From Chiayiivirga sp. (lineage in GTDB: Bacteria > Pseudomonadota > Gammaproteobacteria > Xanthomonadales > Xanthomonadaceae): a DNA stretch of 64,000 bases. The position numbers and the translations under genes were made by a program. Of this stretch, positions 54,122 to 63,331 are shown in pieces; positions within the stretch are counted from its first letter, which is position 1, and each line of letters starts with the position of its first letter. The stretch lies in contig JALCLA010000001.1 of assembly GCA_022647565.1 (NCBI GenBank), forward strand, positions 744,001 through 808,000. The letters are read 5' to 3'. Under the pieces are notes generated by a model. The model had not been told where the DNA came from and did not search any database. It saw nothing but the letters and a program-made list of their open reading frames with translations.

Positions 54122-56416
54122 GTGAGCCCACGACCGAATTTCAAACTCGCGCTGACCCTGGCCGCCTGGGTCGCGTTGAGTGGCTGCGCAACGACGGGTG
54201 GCCCGCGGCCTTACGACGCCCGGTACGACGCCGTGCCCGATGAGGTGCCGATGGCGCCGGCCGAGGCGATCGCAGCGCCTTCCGAACTCGACGGAGCCGG
54301 TGCCGAAGCCGCGGCATCGCCCGAGTCCGACCCGTCGCGCCAGGTGCAGCCGGGAACCGGCACCTTCCTCAACGAGGACATCGCCAAGCGCCCCGCGCCC
54401 GGCGCGGGCGCCACCGGCGAGGTCACCTTCAATTTCGAAGGGGAGTCGTTGCATGCGGTGGTCAAGGCCATCCTCGGCGATTTCCTGTCGCAGAACTACG
54501 TGATCGCCCCCGGCGTACAGGGCACGGTGACATTCTCGACCGCCAAGCCCTTGCGCGGCGACCAGGCCCTGTCGATCCTGGAGATGCTGTTGCGCTGGAA
54601 CAACGCCACCCTGGTGTGGCAGGACGGCCGCTACACCATCTTGCCCGTGGCGCAGGCGCTGCAGGGCAATCTCACCCCGCGCATCGGCCCGGCCCAGAAC
54701 GCGCGCGGTTACGAAGTGCGTGCCATGCCATTGCAGTACATCTCGGCGCTGGAGATGGAAAAGCTGCTGAAGCCCTATGCCAAGCCCGAGGGCGTGATCA
54801 ACGTCGATCCGGCGCGCAACATGATCGTGCTGGCCGGCACCCGGGCCGAGCTGGAGAACTACCAGCGCACCATCGCCACCTTCGATGTGGACTGGCTGGC
54901 CGGCATGTCGGTCGGCGTGTTCCCCTTGCAGCAGGCAGAGGCCGCCAAGACCGTCACCGAGATGGAAAAGGTCTTCGGCGACGGCAGCAACACGCCGCTG
55001 GCTGGCATGTTCCGCTTCATGGCGCTGGAAGGCATCAATGCGGTGATGGTGATCACGCCGCAGCCCAAGTATCTGGCCAAGGTCGAGGAGTGGCTGGAGC
55101 GCCTGGACCTGGGCGGCGGAGAGGCCGGGCAGCGCCTGTACGTGTACGACGTCAAGAACGTGAAGGCGGTGGATCTCGCCACCACGCTCAGCGACATCTT
55201 CGGTGGCGGCGGTGGCAGCAGTGGTGCCCGCGCCGCGCCACCCTCGGGCGACCGCCTCATGCCGGGCCTGGAGCCGGTGGAAATCCGCACCGTCGGCACT
55301 GGAGGCAACGTGTCGCCATCACCCGGCAGCCGGGAGCCGAAGAGTGACGGTAGCGCCGGACCTTCCGGGGCTTCCGGCAACTATGCCAAGGGAGGCGGGG
55401 ACGCGCGGCCCGACGGCGGCCCGGTCGTCGACGGTTCCGGCGGCATCGCGCTCGGTGCCAGCGACGAAGTGCGCATTTCCGCGTCCGAAGAGAACAACGC
55501 GCTGCTGGTGATGGCCAGCTCCTCGCAGTGGGAGTCGATCCGCCGCGTGATCGAGCGCCTCGACACCATACCCTTGCAGGTGCACATCGAGGCCAAGATC
55601 GTACGCGTCACGCTCAACGACTCGCTTGAGTACGGCGTGCAGTGGTTCTTCGAGAATGGCGTCCCCGAAGCATTGCGGACGCGCGCGCAGTCACGTGCCA
55701 ACGGTCTTTGGGGCGATCACGCCGGCACGCTGTCCAACACTGGCTTGAACTGGACCTTCATCGGCCCGGGCGCGTCCGCGATCATCAGCGCGCTGGACAG
55801 CGTCTCCGACGCCACCGTGCTTTCGGCGCCCTCGCTCGTGGTGCTCAACAACAAGGCCGCCAACATCAATGTCGGCACCCAGATTCCGGTGGCGAGCAGT
55901 TTCTACGGTGGCATTGGTACGGGCGGCACCGATCCGAACAATCCTTCGACCGGCCTGAACCAGACCAGCTACGTGCAATTCCGCCAGACCGGCATCACCC
56001 TCAACGTGACCCCGCGGGTGAATCCGGGTGGCCTGGTCTTCATGGAAGTCGACCAGACCGAAAGCGCCCCCACGGCCGGCGCAACGATTGGCGGCAACCC
56101 GCCCGTGGACAACCGCTCGATCAAGACGGAAGTCGCGGTCCAGAGCGGGCAGACCCTGGTGTTGGGTGGCCTGATCAAGACCACCGACACCAACTCCAAG
56201 GGAGGCGTGCCGGGACTGAGCCGCATCCCGCTGCTGGGGGGACTGTTCGGCAGAAACTCGAACGAGGGATCGCGCGAGGAACTGCTGGTTCTGATCACCC
56301 CGCACGTCATCCGCGACGAACACGAAGCCCGTCGTATCACCGATGAATACAGCCGCCAGTTCCGTGGCATGCAGCCGCTGAGTGTCGACCCGAACGCCAC
56401 CGAACCCAGGAGATGA
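54122..56416 (+). CDS. gspD: Type II secretion outer-membrane secretin GspD
   Basis: A 764-residue lipoprotein secretin. The signal peptide ends in the lipobox LSGC (Cys near residue 22), so no pilotin may be needed. N0-N3 domains (about 95-430; VTFNFEGESLHAVVKAILGDF marks N0) are separated by a long Gly/Ser/Pro-rich loop (about 365-450). The secretin core (about 480-740) has VLSAPSLVVLNNKAANINVG and VQSGQTLVLGGLI. GTG at 54122 is used. It is the last core gene of the Xps-type cluster and forms the exit channel. Confidence 0.94.
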   Translation: MSPRPNFKLALTLAAWVALSGCATTGGPRPYDARYDAVPDEVPMAPAEAIAAPSELDGAGAEAAASPESDPSRQVQPGTGTFLNEDIAKRPAPGAGATGEVTFNFEGESLHAVVKAILGDFLSQNYVIAPGVQGTVTFSTAKPLRGDQALSILEMLLRWNNATLVWQDGRYTILPVAQALQGNLTPRIGPAQNARGYEVRAMPLQYISALEMEKLLKPYAKPEGVINVDPARNMIVLAGTRAELENYQRTIATFDVDWLAGMSVGVFPLQQAEAAKTVTEMEKVFGDGSNTPLAGMFRFMALEGINAVMVITPQPKYLAKVEEWLERLDLGGGEAGQRLYVYDVKNVKAVDLATTLSDIFGGGGGSSGARAAPPSGDRLMPGLEPVEIRTVGTGGNVSPSPGSREPKSDGSAGPSGASGNYAKGGGDARPDGGPVVDGSGGIALGASDEVRISASEENNALLVMASSSQWESIRRVIERLDTIPLQVHIEAKIVRVTLNDSLEYGVQWFFENGVPEALRTRAQSRANGLWGDHAGTLSNTGLNWTFIGPGASAIISALDSVSDATVLSAPSLVVLNNKAANINVGTQIPVASSFYGGIGTGGTDPNNPSTGLNQTSYVQFRQTGITLNVTPRVNPGGLVFMEVDQTESAPTAGATIGGNPPVDNRSIKTEVAVQSGQTLVLGGLIKTTDTNSKGGVPGLSRIPLLGGLFGRNSNEGSREELLVLITPHVIRDEHEARRITDEYSRQFRGMQPLSVDPNATEPRR

Positions 56417-56421
56417 TCCCG

Positions 56422-56859
56422 ATGAAAGCCCTTTTCCTGCCGCTGTTGCTGGCGCTCGCTGCATGTGCATCCGCTCCGGGCCAGAAGACCGCCGCCCCTG
56501 ACGCGGGAGCCGGCGAGGCCGCCGAGGTGCGCGCGATCAAGCGTTGGAATCATTTGCTGGCAGCGGAATTTTCGCAGGCCTATGACTATTTCTCGCCCGG
56601 CTTCCGTCAGACCAAGCCGCGCCAGACCTACGTGGCGGAGTTCGAGGGCAAGCCCGTGCGCTGGGTGTCGGCCGAGCTGGGCGGCGTGGTCTGCCCGGAA
56701 GGGACTGAGTATTGCGACGTGACCGTCAACGTCGGCTACGAGATCAAGTCGTCCCAGTCTGCGGTAGGGACGATCCGCGCCACCACTCCCTTGGTCGAGC
56801 GCTGGATCGGGCTGGACGGGGTCTGGTACTTTGTTCCCAAGGATATTGCCCGCCGTTGA
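56422..56859 (+). CDS. Small lipoprotein at the end of the secretion operon
   Basis: A 145-residue lipoprotein with a short signal peptide ending in LAAC (Cys near residue 15). The mature domain is a compact alpha-beta fold (AIKRWNHLLAAEFSQAYDYF, KPRQTYVAEFEGKPVRWVSAE) similar in look to NTF2-like lipoproteins. I prefer ATG at 56422, which follows AGGAGA at 8 bp. ATG at 56413 overlaps the gspD stop. Its place suggests a role with the secretin or its cargo, but this is inferred. Confidence 0.7.
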   Translation: MKALFLPLLLALAACASAPGQKTAAPDAGAGEAAEVRAIKRWNHLLAAEFSQAYDYFSPGFRQTKPRQTYVAEFEGKPVRWVSAELGGVVCPEGTEYCDVTVNVGYEIKSSQSAVGTIRATTPLVERWIGLDGVWYFVPKDIARR

Positions 56860-56998
56860 TGGGGCTTGCGGCGGAATGTTTCATGACGTAAGCTTGGAGC
56901 GCTGTTGTCTGGCTTCAGCCTGAAAACACCGGGAATCCAACGGTGCGGCCAGCCGGTCTCAAGCAAAATAAGCCCTGTGGTCGATTAGGAGTGTTGTG

Positions 56999-58678
56999 AT
57001 GAAAAAGAGCTCTTTGACGACGGCTGTCGTCGCCGGTTTGGCCGGTGTCGCTGGCCTCGCGAACGTTTCGAATGCCGTGAATCTGAACCCGGATGGTCTC
57101 GGTCAGGTTCTGATCTACCCCTACTACGGCGTGGAAGGCGGCAACGCCACGCTGATCTCGGTGGTCAACACCACCGATAGCGTCAAGGCCGTCAAGGTCC
57201 GCTTCCTGGAAGCCCTGAACAGCCGCGAAGTCCTCGACTTCAACCTGTACCTGTCGCCGTTCGACGTGTGGACGGGTGCGGTCAGCGCCGGCGCCACGGG
57301 CCCGGGCCGCCTGACCACCTCGGACAAGTCCTGCACCGTTCCGACGATCCCGGCGGCCGGCGTGGACTTCCGTAACTTTGCCTACACCGGCAGCTTCGAC
57401 GATGACGGTCCGAACGCTCTCGAGCGTACCCGCGAAGGTCACCTCGAGATGATCGAGATGGGCACGGTGCTCGACACCAACGCCTCGTTCAACGTCGCGA
57501 CCTCGTTCTACGACGCCGCGATCCACATCGATGGCACCCCGCTGGGCTGCGCCCGCCTGAACTCCTCGTGGAGCGTCGGTGGCCAGTGGTTCAACAACGG
57601 CACCTTCGGCGCCAACTGCTCGACCGCCAACTGCGGCGTCGACAACAGTGTTCAGGGTGGCCTGTTCGGCGGCGGCGATATCGCCGACGTGGCGAACGGC
57701 ACCTCGATCTCGTACAACGCCGACGCGGTTGAGGGCTTCTACACCCTCGCCACCACCACCCTGCACACCAACCCGGGCTTCACCTTCCCGAGCCTGTCGA
57801 ACGCGCAGACCTCGGCGCTGGGTGAGGCGGATTCGGTGATCTTCTCGCCGACCTCGCCGCTGGGCGTGGTCACGCTCGACTTCGCCACGGGTCGTCCGAA
57901 CGCGGTGTCGTCGGTGTTCATGCACGACGCGATCTACAACGAGTACAACACCACCGACGGCCTGCTTGCCGCGTCGGAGTGGGTGATCACCTTCCCGACC
58001 AAGCGCCTGCACATCGAGCAGACCACGTTTGATCGCCGTCGTCCGTTCACCGACAACGTGGACGACTCCGATGGCGCGGGCCAGGTCACCCCGGCCGGTG
58101 CCGACTCGGTCGACACGCTGGTGTTCGACCCCTCGGGTTCGTGCGAGCCGATCAGCCTGGTCTTCTTCGATCGTGAAGAAGGTCCGGAAGCCGCCATCCC
58201 GGTGGTCGACTTCTCGCCGCAGCCGGAAGGCGAAGACGTCGGTTTCGCGCTGTGCTACGAAACCAACGTGCTGACCTTCAACCAGGAAGCAGCCGTCACG
58301 GCCGGTGCCTCGGAAGTGCTGGGTGCGAAGACGATTGCCAACAACGTCAACTTGGCGAACGCTTCGGGTACCGAAGTGACGACCGGTTGGGTTGGCATCG
58401 GCCTGGCGAACGACGTCGACGGCGATCTCGCCATCGATCAGTTCATGCTCGACAACAATGGTTCGGCGGTCACCAACCGCAACATCCAGTTCGGTCTGCC
58501 GGTCACCGGCTTCTGGGCTGCGAACTACGTCAACACGGCTGCTCAGCCGGGCCTGCTGGCGAACTTCGCCGGCACCCACAAGCACCGTGGCAGCCGCTTC
58601 GCTCGCACCGCTACGGTGACGAACGAAGGTTCGGCGACGGGCGAGACGATCGTGGTCACCGGTTTCGCTGCTTCCTAA
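56999..58678 (+). CDS. Large exported surface-type protein, probably abundant
   Basis: A 559-residue protein with a signal peptide (MKKSSLTTAVVAGLAGVAGLANVSNA). The mature part begins with LGQVLIYPYYGVEGGNATLISVVNTTD, a hallmark of a widespread proteobacterial exported-protein family of unknown function. It is rich in Asn, Thr, Gly and Asp with few Lys, and has some cysteines. Codon choice differs from neighbours (many GGT, AAC, ATC; few rare codons), and a strong AGGAG and a strong terminator frame it, all signs of high expression. It follows the secretion operon and is a plausible substrate. It could be an S-layer-like or adhesin component. Confidence 0.7.
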   Translation: MKKSSLTTAVVAGLAGVAGLANVSNAVNLNPDGLGQVLIYPYYGVEGGNATLISVVNTTDSVKAVKVRFLEALNSREVLDFNLYLSPFDVWTGAVSAGATGPGRLTTSDKSCTVPTIPAAGVDFRNFAYTGSFDDDGPNALERTREGHLEMIEMGTVLDTNASFNVATSFYDAAIHIDGTPLGCARLNSSWSVGGQWFNNGTFGANCSTANCGVDNSVQGGLFGGGDIADVANGTSISYNADAVEGFYTLATTTLHTNPGFTFPSLSNAQTSALGEADSVIFSPTSPLGVVTLDFATGRPNAVSSVFMHDAIYNEYNTTDGLLAASEWVITFPTKRLHIEQTTFDRRRPFTDNVDDSDGAGQVTPAGADSVDTLVFDPSGSCEPISLVFFDREEGPEAAIPVVDFSPQPEGEDVGFALCYETNVLTFNQEAAVTAGASEVLGAKTIANNVNLANASGTEVTTGWVGIGLANDVDGDLAIDQFMLDNNGSAVTNRNIQFGLPVTGFWAANYVNTAAQPGLLANFAGTHKHRGSRFARTATVTNEGSATGETIVVTGFAAS

Positions 58679-58701
58679 GCGACTCGGGCTTTGCTTGAGG
58701 A

Positions 58702-58731
58702 ACGAGGCCCCGGAAGGGGCCTCGTTTTTTT
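58702..58731 (+). terminator. Strong Rho-independent terminator
   Basis: A 10-bp GC-rich perfect hairpin (acgaggcccc / ggggcctcgt) with a ggaa tetraloop followed by seven T. It closes the exported-protein gene. Confidence 0.92.
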
Positions 58732-59134
58732 GTGCCCGCAAAAGCCTGCCATGACTGATTCTTGCGCCTTTGGCGAAATACGCACCGGCAAAGACCTGCG
58801 CCCAATGCCGGAAAGGGCAGTGCGCCCGGCGCAAGGTGCGACCAGATTGCGCTGGTCCAAAATCAATCAGCGTAACTGTCGCTGACAGCCCAGCTGCGTC
58901 GGGCGCACATGGCGCTGCACGCGGACTCAACCTGACACCAAGTCCCCGCAGCGGCGCGCAAGTCACTGCGCAGGGCGAGAACTGCGGGTTCAGTTTATCG
59001 GCGGTTTAGCCCACGAATTGACCCTGTGCAACACAACCGCCAGAATCGCCGAGCGACCGCGACTCGGAATATGCATCCATTCGACGCGGCAATTCGACAA
59101 CCACGGACGTCTGCGAGCGAGGATCCGAATCCCC
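58732..59134. other. Intergenic region with no convincing gene
   Basis: About 400 bp of lower-GC sequence. One open frame with cysteines (58770-59009, TTG start) has no ribosome-binding site or family likeness. The region probably contains the promoter and leader of the gene at 59135. Confidence 0.6.
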
Positions 59135-60232
59135 ATGTCCCTGAGAATGAACCAACTTTCCATCGCCTTGGGCTGCGCGTTCGGGCTTCTGGCGCTACCG
59201 GTCTCGGCACAGTCGATCATCGTCGAAAATGGACCCGCAACGAATAAAACCATCCCTCTGGAGGCCAACTCGAAAGTCTCGGTGGATCCAGGAACGGGAA
59301 ACCTGCTGGTCAAGTGTGCCCTGACCAACGCAGTGTGTGCACCCTTGGCGGGTGGCGGTGGCGCCGGAGCACCCACGTCCAGTTTCACCCGCACCGATAC
59401 CGACACCGACGTGCGTAGCGGTGAGTTCGTCAGCTTCAGCTGGACGTCAAGCAATGCCAAGGCCTGTGCGGCTGGCGCCACGGGTCCTTCCGGTTTCACC
59501 GGGTTCAATGGCGTGCGCAATCTGGATGGCACCGAGAACGTCACCTTGAGTGCGGTGGGTGACTACAGTTTCAACTTCCAGTGCTTCAACGCGTCCGGCG
59601 GCAGCGTACAGCAGACCGTCGCCGTAACCGTGACCCAGTCCGACACCCCGCCACCGCAGAATTGCAGCGCGGCACCCGACCCGCAACTGCAGCCGGCCGG
59701 CTGGAATCGCGTCAACAAGACCTGGGTGGCCAACTGGTCGGCCAAGAACAACTCCGCGGTGGCAATCTATCCCGAGAGCGCGTCGTCGGTCGTGGCATTC
59801 GGTGCAGAAAAGGGAGCGTATAGCGTCGTGGGTCCGTTCACGACGAACCCCAACCAGACGATCCGGATCTACTGGGAAACGGCCCAGGCCAACAATGGCT
59901 ACGGCTACAATAACCCGCGTCCGGCTGAGAGCATGTGGATCGGAATCAGTCCGTGCCCCGGCGACTTCCGCACTACGGACAATCTGTCGGCGGATCCCTT
60001 CCGGCGTGGTGGATGTCGCAAGCATGCGAATTCCGACACGCTCATCTTCTCCAGCACGGCATTCGAAACCAACGAAACTTCTTGCCATGTGGAGCCCGGC
60101 CAGCAGTACTACATGAACGTGATCGCTGCCGATCCGGAAAATGGCCTGACGGCGGGTGAGCACACCTGCACGTCGGTGCCCAATAGCACCAATGGCTGCG
60201 ACGTGCAGGGCAACCACCGCGTGGTCCAGTAG
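59135..60232 (+). CDS. Exported protein with Ig-like domain, function unknown
   Basis: A 365-residue protein with a signal peptide ending near residue 26 (GLLALPVSAQS). The mature part starts with a short region (NKTIPLEANSKVSVDPGTG), then an Ig/PKD-like domain (about 80-165, with VSFSWTSSNAKACAAGA and GDYSFNFQCFN). A Cys-rich C-terminal domain (about 175-365) has WNRVNKTWVANWSAKNNSAV and at least eight cysteines, consistent with disulfides made by DsbC. I do not recognise a specific family. A strong terminator follows. It is a plausible secreted effector or surface protein. Confidence 0.65.
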   Translation: MSLRMNQLSIALGCAFGLLALPVSAQSIIVENGPATNKTIPLEANSKVSVDPGTGNLLVKCALTNAVCAPLAGGGGAGAPTSSFTRTDTDTDVRSGEFVSFSWTSSNAKACAAGATGPSGFTGFNGVRNLDGTENVTLSAVGDYSFNFQCFNASGGSVQQTVAVTVTQSDTPPPQNCSAAPDPQLQPAGWNRVNKTWVANWSAKNNSAVAIYPESASSVVAFGAEKGAYSVVGPFTTNPNQTIRIYWETAQANNGYGYNNPRPAESMWIGISPCPGDFRTTDNLSADPFRRGGCRKHANSDTLIFSSTAFETNETSCHVEPGQQYYMNVIAADPENGLTAGEHTCTSVPNSTNGCDVQGNHRVVQ

Positions 60233-60260
60233 CGACGCTGAACTTTCGCGGCATGACTCA

Positions 60261-60295
60261 GTCGAAGCCCTCCCCGTGAGGGCTTCGACTTTTTT
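60261..60295 (+). terminator. Strong Rho-independent terminator
   Basis: A perfect 12-bp hairpin (gtcgaagccctc / gagggcttcgac) with a 5-base loop followed by six T. It ends the gene at 59135. Confidence 0.93.
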
Positions 60296-60313
60296 AATTC
60301 AAGGGAAATCCCG

Positions 60314-61312
60314 ATGAAGATTGCAACCTGGTGTCTGGCGTTCTGCGCGACTGTTGCCACCGCAGCGAGCGCGCTTGAGCCCGAGACGACGCCATTGCCG
60401 GCCGGCGTGGTGGTGCGCCAGTCCGGGCTCGACCTGACCATGGACGACATCGACGCCCGCATCGCACGGGTGCCGGCTGAACACCGCGCCGGGTTCTTCA
60501 ACGACCCGGAGCGCATCGAGCAGACCCTGCGCACGATGCTGATCGGTCGGATCCTGGCAGAGCAGGCCACGGATCTTGGCCTTGCTGCCGATCCGCTGGT
60601 CCAGGCCGAGATCGAAGCGGCCCGCACCGAAGTGCTGGCACGACACCGCTTGGCGCGCTTTGCCAAGTCCCTGCCCGAGATCGACCAGAGCCAGCTGGCG
60701 CGCGAGAACTACCTCGCCAATCCGGACCAGTACTCCACGCCGGATCAGTACGACGTCCGCCACCTCTTGATCATGTTCCGCAACCATGGTGTCGACGAGG
60801 CCAAGCGGCTGGCTGGCGAGTTGCGCGAGCAGTTCATCCGGGAGGGCGGCGAGTTCGAGGCCTTCGTGCGGGCGCATTCCGAGGAAACGACAGCCAAGGA
60901 AGACGGTGGCTTGTTGCCTAACGTCACGAAGGGAGACACCGAGATCGACTTTCAGGACGCGTTCCTCGCGCTCAAGCCCGGCGAAGTGAGCCAGCCGGTC
61001 AAGACGAAGTGGGGCATGCACCTGATCCAACTTGTCGCCGTGCACCCTGGCGCGAAGCAGCCCTACGAGGAAGTGAAGGCCACGATCGAATCAAAACTGG
61101 CCGCCGAGTACAGAAAGCGCCAACAGGGCGATTACATGGCGCGCGTGCGCAGCGGCAGTCTGGAAGCCAACGAGGAACTCGTGGCGAGCCTGCGCACGCG
61201 CTACCTCCCAGAGGGCGAGGGGCAGAAGGCCCTGGAACGAGTGGAGCAACCGAAGCCGGGCGAGTACGAGCGCTACTCGGTCGGCACCGGCACCATGGAT
61301 GGCAAGGACTGA
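60314..61312 (+). CDS. PpiC-type peptidyl-prolyl isomerase (parvulin), periplasmic
   Basis: A 332-residue exported foldase. The signal peptide is about 1-20 (cleavage after ASALA-like AASA), and an N-terminal SurA-like helical region (about 35-140) is followed by a parvulin domain (about 145-250). The domain has YDVRHLLIMF, then GGEFEAFVRAHSEE, GGLLPN, and FLALKPGEVSQPVKTKWGMHLIQL. It catalyses cis-trans isomerisation of proline bonds and may act as a chaperone for exported proteins. The C-terminal tail is charged. It sits between the exported-protein genes and wzm, and its stop is within 60 bp of wzm. Confidence 0.88.
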   Translation: MKIATWCLAFCATVATAASALEPETTPLPAGVVVRQSGLDLTMDDIDARIARVPAEHRAGFFNDPERIEQTLRTMLIGRILAEQATDLGLAADPLVQAEIEAARTEVLARHRLARFAKSLPEIDQSQLARENYLANPDQYSTPDQYDVRHLLIMFRNHGVDEAKRLAGELREQFIREGGEFEAFVRAHSEETTAKEDGGLLPNVTKGDTEIDFQDAFLALKPGEVSQPVKTKWGMHLIQLVAVHPGAKQPYEEVKATIESKLAAEYRKRQQGDYMARVRSGSLEANEELVASLRTRYLPEGEGQKALERVEQPKPGEYERYSVGTGTMDGKD

Positions 61313-61367
61313 TCGCGACGATCGGGGCGGTTTCGCCACGACCAGCGGCCGGCCACCGTTGCCAGCG

Positions 61368-62147
61368 ATGACAGTCATGCGTGCCACGTTGCGGTCGCTG
61401 GCCGTACACCTGCGGATCGAGCTGGGTCGGCGCTTCACGGGAAGCGCGCTCGGTCTGGTCTGGGTAGTGCTGGCGCCACTTCTGCAGTTGGCGATGTTCG
61501 CGTTGGTCTTCGTCTACATCTTCAAGGCGCGCGACGCGGGCGTCCCTGGCGTCAGCTACCTCGCCTTCCTCGCGCTGGGGATGTGGCCGTGGTTTGCCCT
61601 GGCCGAGTCGATCGGACGTGGTGGTGGCGCCTTGGTCGACGACGCGGCACTGATCGCCAAGGTCAGGATCGCCCCCTGGCAGCTGATCGCCGCACGCGTG
61701 CTGGTAGCGTTTGGCCTGCATTTCGTCGGGTTCCTGCTCGTCGCCGCCGTGCTGGTCGCCCAGGGCACGCAGCTGCACCTGTCGGCCGTGGCGGGCGTGC
61801 TTGCCGGCTGGGCGCTGCTGCTCGTCCTCGGTGGTTCGCTTGCAACCATGGCAGCTCTCACCCAGCTCTTCGTGCGCGACCTGCAGCAACTGTTGCCGCA
61901 GGTGTTGACCGCAGTCCTGTTCCTCTCGCCGATCCTGTACTCCGCATCGATGGCGCCGCAGGCGCTACGCGCCTGGCTTGCCTTCAACCCGATCGGTACG
62001 GCCATCGACCTGATCCGCACCGGGCTGCTGACCGGTAGCGTCGAACCCGTTGCAATCCTGGCCTGCGCCGCCATCACCGGCCTGATCGCGTTGCTGGCTG
62101 CGGCAATGTACTGGCGCTTGCGAGCACAGCTGGAGGATTGGCTGTGA
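61368..62147 (+). CDS. wzm: Polysaccharide ABC exporter permease Wzm
   Basis: A 259-residue inner-membrane permease of the ABC-2 type that exports O-antigen or teichoic-acid-like polymers. The N-terminal amphipathic part (LRIELGRRFTGSALGLVWVV) is the family signature, and six helices follow, with LQQLLPQVLTAVLFLSPILY typical of Wzm. ATG at 61368 is preferred (61377 also possible); the frame opens at 61299. Its TGA overlaps the wzt GTG. Confidence 0.88.
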   Translation: MTVMRATLRSLAVHLRIELGRRFTGSALGLVWVVLAPLLQLAMFALVFVYIFKARDAGVPGVSYLAFLALGMWPWFALAESIGRGGGALVDDAALIAKVRIAPWQLIAARVLVAFGLHFVGFLLVAAVLVAQGTQLHLSAVAGVLAGWALLLVLGGSLATMAALTQLFVRDLQQLLPQVLTAVLFLSPILYSASMAPQALRAWLAFNPIGTAIDLIRTGLLTGSVEPVAILACAAITGLIALLAAAMYWRLRAQLEDWL

Positions 62148-63328
62148 GCTTGCCACTGCTGCGCGCCCATGAACTCGGCAAGTCCTATCCGGCGCGCAGC
62201 GATCCCGCGGCACGCGTCGCGGCGCTCTGGCGATTGCTGGGCGGATTCGACGTGGCGCGCATGCCGGTCTTGTCGGACGTGTCATTTATGGTCGAGCGCG
62301 GCGAATCGCTCGGCATCGTGGGCGAAAACGGTGCCGGCAAGTCGACCCTGCTCAAGCTCTTGTGCGGCGTGCTCACGCCCTCGCGCGGCTCGGTGGTGCG
62401 CCACGGTTCGATCGGCGCATTGCTGGAACTCGGCGCGGGCTTCGACCCCGAGCAGACCGGGCGCCAGAACATCCGCCTTTCCGCCAGCCTGATGGGTTGG
62501 GATGCCGCCCGCATCGCGGCACAGGGCGAGGAGATCATCGCGTTTGCCGACCTTGGCCGCTACATCGACGAACCGGTGAAGCACTACTCCTCCGGCATGG
62601 TGGTCCGCCTGGGGTTCGCCATCGTGGCCGCGGTCAAGCCCGACTTGCTGATCACCGACGAAGTGCTGGCGGTGGGGGACGAATCCTTCCAGAAGAAATG
62701 CATTCGCTGGATGGAGGGCTATCTCGACGGCGGCGGCACCTTGTTGCTGGTTTCGCACTCGATGTACCACGTGCAGAAACTCTGTCGACACGCGATCTGG
62801 CTCAAGGAGGGTCGGGTCCAGGCGCACGGCGACGTGTTCGATGTCACCCAGGACTACCTTGCCTACCACGAGCGCAAGTCGCTGCGCGAGGTCGGGCCGG
62901 ATATCGACCCGGCCTATTCCGGCCAGGAATGCCGTGTGGTCCGGGTGCGCCTTAACAACTCCGAGGAGCTCGCGCCTCGCGTGCTGGAACAGGGTGATCC
63001 GATCGATTTGGAAGTCGACTTGTTCTCGCCCGATCCGCGCCGCCCGCAGCTAGGCATCGGCGTGCTGCGCGCGGATGGCACGCCGGTCTACGGAACCACG
63101 ACCGAGATCGCCCAGGCGACGGGCCTCGCGCTCGATGACCGGCATTGGCGCTATCGCATCCGGTTCGACGCGCCGCCGCTCCTGCCGGGCGGATACACCC
63201 TGAAATTGCATGCGCTCGATCCCGAAGGGATACGGCTGTTCGATACGGTGGACCGCGGCATCGTGGTGCGTGGCGGCTCACGCGAATTCGGTCTGGTCCG
63301 TCTGCCGCATCGTTGGGGCGAGGGCTGA
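62144..63328 (+). CDS. wzt: Polysaccharide ABC exporter ATPase Wzt with C-terminal binding domain
   Basis: A 394-residue ATPase. The N-terminal ABC domain has Walker A GENGAGKST near residue 65, the Wzt-type signature YSSGMVVRLGFA near 155, and Walker B DLLITDEVLAVGD near 172. The C-terminal third (about 255-394) is a beta-sandwich Wzt-C domain that reads the capped end of the polysaccharide chain, with GGYTLKLHALDP. This marks a chain-terminated O-antigen pathway. GTG at 62144 overlaps wzm. Confidence 0.9.
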   Translation: MSLPLLRAHELGKSYPARSDPAARVAALWRLLGGFDVARMPVLSDVSFMVERGESLGIVGENGAGKSTLLKLLCGVLTPSRGSVVRHGSIGALLELGAGFDPEQTGRQNIRLSASLMGWDAARIAAQGEEIIAFADLGRYIDEPVKHYSSGMVVRLGFAIVAAVKPDLLITDEVLAVGDESFQKKCIRWMEGYLDGGGTLLLVSHSMYHVQKLCRHAIWLKEGRVQAHGDVFDVTQDYLAYHERKSLREVGPDIDPAYSGQECRVVRVRLNNSEELAPRVLEQGDPIDLEVDLFSPDPRRPQLGIGVLRADGTPVYGTTTEIAQATGLALDDRHWRYRIRFDAPPLLPGGYTLKLHALDPEGIRLFDTVDRGIVVRGGSREFGLVRLPHRWGEG

Positions 63329-63331
63329 GGA

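Noticed and set aside
56915..58966. 683-codon open frame on the minus strand
   Set aside because: It is antisense to the large exported protein, has no start signal and no recognisable fold, and runs across a strong terminator.
58770..59009. Small frame with a CxxC-like pattern
   Set aside because: TTG start, no ribosome-binding site, low-complexity end and no family likeness.
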